In this document: piece after piece, positions 12,723 through 15,301 of the stretch
Position numbering within the stretch: position 1 is the first letter of the stretch
Layout of the letters: each line of letters starts with the position of its first letter
NCBI GenBank assembly: GCA_046154545.1
Contig: JBJXGC010000246.1
Location: 1 to 15,301 of the forward strand
Reading direction: 5' to 3'
Length of the DNA: 15,301 nucleotides
Source of the DNA: JBJXGC01 sp046154545
GTDB taxonomy: Bacteria > Chloroflexota > Dehalococcoidia > Tepidiformales > Tepidiformaceae
Notes under the pieces: generated by a model
What the model saw: the letters and a program-made list of their open reading frames with translations, nothing else
The model's database searches: none
What the model was told of the DNA's origin: nothing
Translations under genes and position numbers: made by a program

Positions 12723-13529
12723 TCAGCGGCCCTGGTAGTGAGGGTCGCGCTTTTCGACGAAGGAGTTCACCCCCTCCATGTGGTCGTCCGTCTCCCAGAG
12801 GACATCGGAGAGCGACATGGAGTACTCGTCGAGCGTCCGCCAATCGGTATCGAAGCCCTTGCGCACGACCCGCTTGATCGCCCGCTGGGCAAGGGGCGCG
12901 CCGGCCGCAAGCCGCCGGGCGAGGGCGTAGGTCTCGGCCATCAGGCTTCCCGGCGCGCAGACCTTCGAGACGAGACCAATCCGCTCGGCCTCGCGGGCGT
13001 CGATCAGGTCTCCGGTGAGCAGCAGCTCCATCGCCTTCGAAAGCCCCACCTGGAACTTCAGCAGGTACGTGCCACCCGTACTCCCCACCACGCCGCGGCG
13101 GACGAAGTAGCTCCCGAAGCGGGCGTTTTCTGAGGCGTAGCGGATGTCACAGAGGATAGCGAGGTCCATCCCCATGCCCACGGCCGGGCCGTTCACCGCC
13201 GCGATGCACGGCTTCTCGAACTGGAAGAACCCTTCGACCGCGTCCTGGACGCCGCTGCCCTTGATCCGGTTGATGCGGCGGTCGAAACGCGCCTGGTCGC
13301 GGTTCTCGGCGAGGAAGATGCCCTGGAAGTCGTCCCCGGCGCAGAAGCCGCGGCCCGCGCCAGTCACGACCAGGCAACGTACGGCGTCGTCCGCCTGGGC
13401 CTCGTCCAGCGCGGCCCGGATATCGCGGTAGGTCTCGTACCGCACGGCGTTCATCCGCTCCGGCCGGTTCAGGGTGAGGGTGGCGACGCCGCCGTCGGCC
13501 ACGTCATAGGTTACGTCGGTGTATGCCAT
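12723..13529 (-). CDS. enoyl-CoA hydratase/isomerase family protein (crotonase) 2
   Basis: The 268-residue protein has the crotonase motifs LNRPERMNAV (20-29), GRGFCAGDD (59-67) and VNGPAVGMGMDLA (112-124), plus the C-terminal FVEKRDPHYQGR tail typical of the family. Aligned to rat enoyl-CoA hydratase, E144 becomes D122 and E164 becomes F142, so the usual acid-base pair is incomplete. A hydratase role is therefore doubtful, though other crotonases (isomerases, hydrolases, lyases) work without it. ATG 13529 is chosen over the longer open frame to 13691 because AAGGGG stands 6 nt upstream and the start falls 37 bp after the dehydrogenase stop. It probably forms an operon with the dehydrogenase. 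The substrate is an acyl-CoA of unknown chain. Confidence 0.9.
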   Translation of the reverse strand: MAYTDVTYDVADGGVATLTLNRPERMNAVRYETYRDIRAALDEAQADDAVRCLVVTGAGRGFCAGDDFQGIFLAENRDQARFDRRINRIKGSGVQDAVEGFFQFEKPCIAAVNGPAVGMGMDLAILCDIRYASENARFGSYFVRRGVVGSTGGTYLLKFQVGLSKAMELLLTGDLIDAREAERIGLVSKVCAPGSLMAETYALARRLAAGAPLAQRAIKRVVRKGFDTDWRTLDEYSMSLSDVLWETDDHMEGVNSFVEKRDPHYQGR

Positions 13530-13566
13530 GTTCGTCCCCTTCTTCGGACTCGCTTCGGACTCGGCT

Positions 13567-14661
13567 TCAGCGCTTACCCGGCACGACGATGACCTTGCAG
13601 TCCTTCGGGTCGGCGAGGGCGGCGAAGGTGGCAGGCAGTTCGTCGATGGTAACCGTCCGGGTGACGAGTGGCGCGGTGTCGATCTTGCCATCGGCGAAGG
13701 CCTGGAGGGCCTCGGCGTACTCCGGCGCTGTGTAGCCGAGCACGAACTGCATCGTGAGCTGCTTATTGATGCCGAGGAGCGGCGTAATCGTGTCTTCCTG
13801 CATACAGACGCCGACGACGATCACCCGGCCGCGGATTTGCACGAGCTCCATCGCCTGGTGAAGCGTCCCGGGCACGCCAACGCATTCGAAGACCACGTCC
13901 GGGGCGGCCAGGACGGGGCCGCCGCCGTAGGAGAGGTCCTCGGGATGGCGGGGCGTGGGATGGAAGAGGGCCTTCGAAAGCTCCTCGACGAGATCGACCT
14001 CGAGCGGGTTGAAGACGGCGTCCGCGCCGAGCTGTTTGGCCAGCGCCCGGCGTTCGGGTGAGGGGTCGCTGACGGCGACGAAACCGACGCCCTCGGCCTT
14101 GAGCCAGAGCAGGGTCATGAGGCCGATAGGCCCGGCGCCCATGACCAGGATCGACTCGTCCGGCTTGATCTTCGCCTCGCGGACGGCGTGGAGGCCGACG
14201 GCGCAGGGCTCGGTGGTCGCGGCGATGGTGTTCGACACGTGGTCGGCCACCGGCAGGATCATGGCCGACGACATGAGGATGTACTCGCTGTAAGCGCCAG
14301 GGATCTCGGGGCTGTAGCCGATGCTCAGGAACCCGGTCGGGGAGGCCTGGGAGACGAGCACCGGCATACTGGTGACGCGCATGCCGGGCTTCCACTGCTC
14401 AGCGCCGGGGCCGGCTTCTACCACTTCGGCGACGAACTCGTGGCCCATGACGATGCCGCCGCTCATGTCGCGGTCGTACCAGGCGTTGCGGCGGCTCGCC
14501 TTCGCCGTCTCCTGCATATCCTCCATGTATTTGGCGGCGTGGAGGTCGCTGCCGCAGATGCCACAGGCGAGGACGCGGGCAAGTACCTGCCCGTCGCCCA
14601 CCTTCGGCACCGGGATGTCCCGGACCGTGAGTTCTTTATCCTTCAGTACCATCGCCTTCAA
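13567..14661 (-). CDS. zinc-dependent medium-chain alcohol dehydrogenase
   Basis: The 364-residue protein has the MDR fold with catalytic zinc ligands C33 (CGICGSDLHA), H74 and E75 (GHE), and E151 in TTEPCAVG. The nucleotide-binding turn is GAGPIG (175-180), and D199 ends the second strand, which usually favours NAD+ over NADP+. The four-cysteine structural-zinc loop is absent; its place holds TSMPVLVSQASPTGF. An unusual insert (about 45-70, KYMEDMQETAKASRRNAWYDRD) precedes GHE. The start is taken as TTG 14661 because GAGG stands 8 nt upstream and it yields the family's normal MKAMVLKD N terminus; GTG 14670 and ATG 14652 are alternatives. It is the first gene of the minus-strand block, 37 bp before crotonase 2. 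It probably oxidises an alcohol or hydroxyacyl compound, with the substrate unknown. Confidence 0.88.
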   Translation of the reverse strand: MKAMVLKDKELTVRDIPVPKVGDGQVLARVLACGICGSDLHAAKYMEDMQETAKASRRNAWYDRDMSGGIVMGHEFVAEVVEAGPGAEQWKPGMRVTSMPVLVSQASPTGFLSIGYSPEIPGAYSEYILMSSAMILPVADHVSNTIAATTEPCAVGLHAVREAKIKPDESILVMGAGPIGLMTLLWLKAEGVGFVAVSDPSPERRALAKQLGADAVFNPLEVDLVEELSKALFHPTPRHPEDLSYGGGPVLAAPDVVFECVGVPGTLHQAMELVQIRGRVIVVGVCMQEDTITPLLGINKQLTMQFVLGYTAPEYAEALQAFADGKIDTAPLVTRTVTIDELPATFAALADPKDCKVIVVPGKR

Positions 14662-14690
14662 GGGCAACACCTCATCATTGCTGTGGCCGA

Positions 14691-14696
14691 ACTATA
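14691..14696 (-). promoter_or_regulatory. -10-like box for the alcohol dehydrogenase operon
   Basis: TATAGT on the minus strand ends about 29 nt before TTG 14661, leaving room for a short leader that carries the GAGG ribosome site. The -35 region has no TTGACA-like match. The same hexamer serves the divergent response-regulator gene. Confidence 0.4.
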
Positions 14697-14712
14697 CGGG
14701 GGCGGGACGCAC

Positions 14713-14808
14713 GGTGGTTGGGCGGCCTCCCGGCCGCGCCGGGATCGATGCGGACTGGAACTCACAACTCTGGACGCTGGCTGGTTGAGCGGCCTTCCGG
14801 CCGCGCTC
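14713..14808. repeat. two related GC hairpins in the divergent intergenic region
   Basis: GCGGCC-TCCC-GGCCGC (14722-14737) and GCGGCC-TTCC-GGCCGC (14789-14804) are perfect 6-bp stems. Each is preceded by GGTTGRGCGGCC-type sequence, so they are copies about 67 bp apart. The second is enclosed by ACAACT (14764-14769) and AGTTGT (14812-14817). They lie between the two divergent -10 boxes of the 355-bp gene-free region 14662-15016. Confidence 0.65.
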
Positions 14809-14830
14809 GGCAGTTGTACGGGTAACGGAC

Positions 14831-14964
14831 TCGGCTCCCGGCTCTCCGCTCTCCGCTCTCGGCTCTCCGCTCCCGGCTCTCCGCTCTCCGCTCCTGGCTC
14901 TCCGCTCTCGGCTCTCTGCTCTCGGCTCTCGGCTCTCGGCTCTCGGGCTCTCGCCTCTCGGCTC
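14831..14964. repeat. heptanucleotide tandem repeat, about 19 units
   Basis: Consecutive 7-bp units of the form TCSGCTC (mostly TCGGCTC and TCCGCTC) fill this stretch. A few substitutions occur, and there is one 8-bp unit at 14943-14950. The two main variants are interspersed, not in blocks. On the minus strand it reads GAGCCGA/GAGCGGA. It fills much of the space between the hairpins and the response-regulator promoter, and no gene is supported in it. Confidence 0.9.
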
Positions 14965-15004
14965 CCTCCGCCTTTGGACTGATTCGCAGGGCGTGAACCG
15001 TTGG

Positions 15005-15010
15005 TATAGT
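15005..15010 (+). promoter_or_regulatory. -10-like box at the response regulator start
   Basis: TATAGT ends 6 nt before ATG 15017, with no ribosome site between, implying a leaderless or very short leader transcript. A weak -35 candidate, TTCGCA (14983-14988), is 16 bp upstream. Confidence 0.4.
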
Positions 15011-15016
15011 CCGCCC

Positions 15017-15301
15017 ATGACCATTCGTCTCCTCATCGCCGATGACCACGCCGTTGTCCGCCAGGGGCTCCGGATGTTTCTCGCCCTCGACCCCGAATTC
15101 GAAGTCGTGGGCGAGGCCCGGGACGGCGCTGAAGCGCTCAAGCTGTCCCGGGATCTCAGCCCGGACGTCGTCTTGATGGACCTCCTCATGCCCGTGATGG
15201 ACGGGATCACCGCCATCGGCCACATCCGCCGCGAGCTCCCGGATGTCGAAGTGATCGCCCTCACCAGCGTCCTCGAGGACGCCTCGGTGGTCGGCGCCGT
15301 C
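15017..15301 (+). CDS. response regulator receiver domain (NarL/FixJ-like), 3' partial
   Basis: The 95 visible residues are most of a CheY-like receiver domain. They include the acidic pair D9-D10 in LIADDHAVVRQGLR, the phospho-acceptor D55 in VVLMDLLMPVMDG, and T83 in ALTS. The conserved lysine of strand 5 would lie just past the window edge. DDHAVVRQGL and LMDLLMPVMDGITA are characteristic of the NarL/FixJ group, so a LuxR-type helix-turn-helix output domain is expected beyond 15301 but not seen. A partner histidine kinase is not in the window. ATG 15017 is the only sensible start; TATAGT just upstream suggests leaderless expression. It is divergent from the dehydrogenase operon, so regulation of that operon is possible but only inferred. 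Confidence 0.92.
   Translation, partial: MTIRLLIADDHAVVRQGLRMFLALDPEFEVVGEARDGAEALKLSRDLSPDVVLMDLLMPVMDGITAIGHIRRELPDVEVIALTSVLEDASVVGAV

Noticed and set aside
13542..13563. 11-bp tandem duplication CTTCGGACTCG between the dehydrogenase and crotonase 2
   Set aside because: It is a real exact duplication, but only two copies in a 37-bp gap with no regulatory signal; probably a slippage event.
14831..14964. CRISPR array
   Set aside because: The 7-bp units are contiguous with no spacers, and there are no cas genes.
14762..15223. Minus-strand ORF with an ESREPRA-type repeated peptide
   Set aside because: The peptide repeat is the translation of the 7-bp satellite in one of its always-open frames, and the rest is antisense to the response regulator.

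Overview
This is a GC-rich bacterial chromosomal window with densely packed genes and strong G/C preference at third codon positions. Nothing in it is an rRNA, a tRNA or a certain taxonomic marker. The mix of a halogenase-like flavoprotein, two crotonases, a glyoxalase-like protein, a clan AA aspartic-protease remnant, a PIN pair and a NarL-type regulator fits a soil, sediment or aquatic Chloroflexota (Dehalococcoidia/Tepidiformales-like) genome, but that placement is an inference.

Layout. Positions 1-3649 are on the plus strand: the 3' part of an FAD amine-oxidase-like protein, a PIN-domain protein, a small downstream partner, and a 545-residue halogenase/geranylgeranyl-reductase-type flavoprotein with an extra C-terminal domain. 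A GC-rich hairpin separates this block from a long minus-strand block (14661 down to 3728). In transcription order that block is: zinc-type alcohol dehydrogenase, crotonase, a broken small gene, a RAYT transposase framed by REP arms, alpha/beta hydrolase, glyA, an aspartic-protease pseudogene, folD, a VOC/glyoxalase-like protein overlapping a second crotonase by 4 bp, a serine beta-lactamase-fold hydrolase and an MBL-fold hydrolase. After a 355-bp divergent intergenic region with twin hairpins and a 7-bp satellite, a NarL/FixJ-type response regulator starts on the plus strand and runs off the window.

How the genes may work together. glyA and folD supply the one-carbon folate pathway (serine to 5,10-methylene-THF to 10-formyl-THF). 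The dehydrogenase, two crotonases, VOC protein and three hydrolases look like accessory catabolic enzymes acting on CoA thioesters, esters or lactones; no substrate can be read from the sequence.

The most interesting structure is at 11469-12417. A complete RAYT gene (HUH motif plus tyrosine) sits between two ~150-bp imperfect palindromes, with a half copy next to its 3' end. The same ~40-nt arm therefore occurs five times within 1 kb. One outer arm supplies the stop codon of a neighbouring gene that also carries a frameshift. Other points are two crotonases lacking the canonical hydratase glutamates, and a contrast between starts with a -10-like hexamer 6-9 nt upstream (leaderless style) and starts with clear GGAGG-type ribosome sites.
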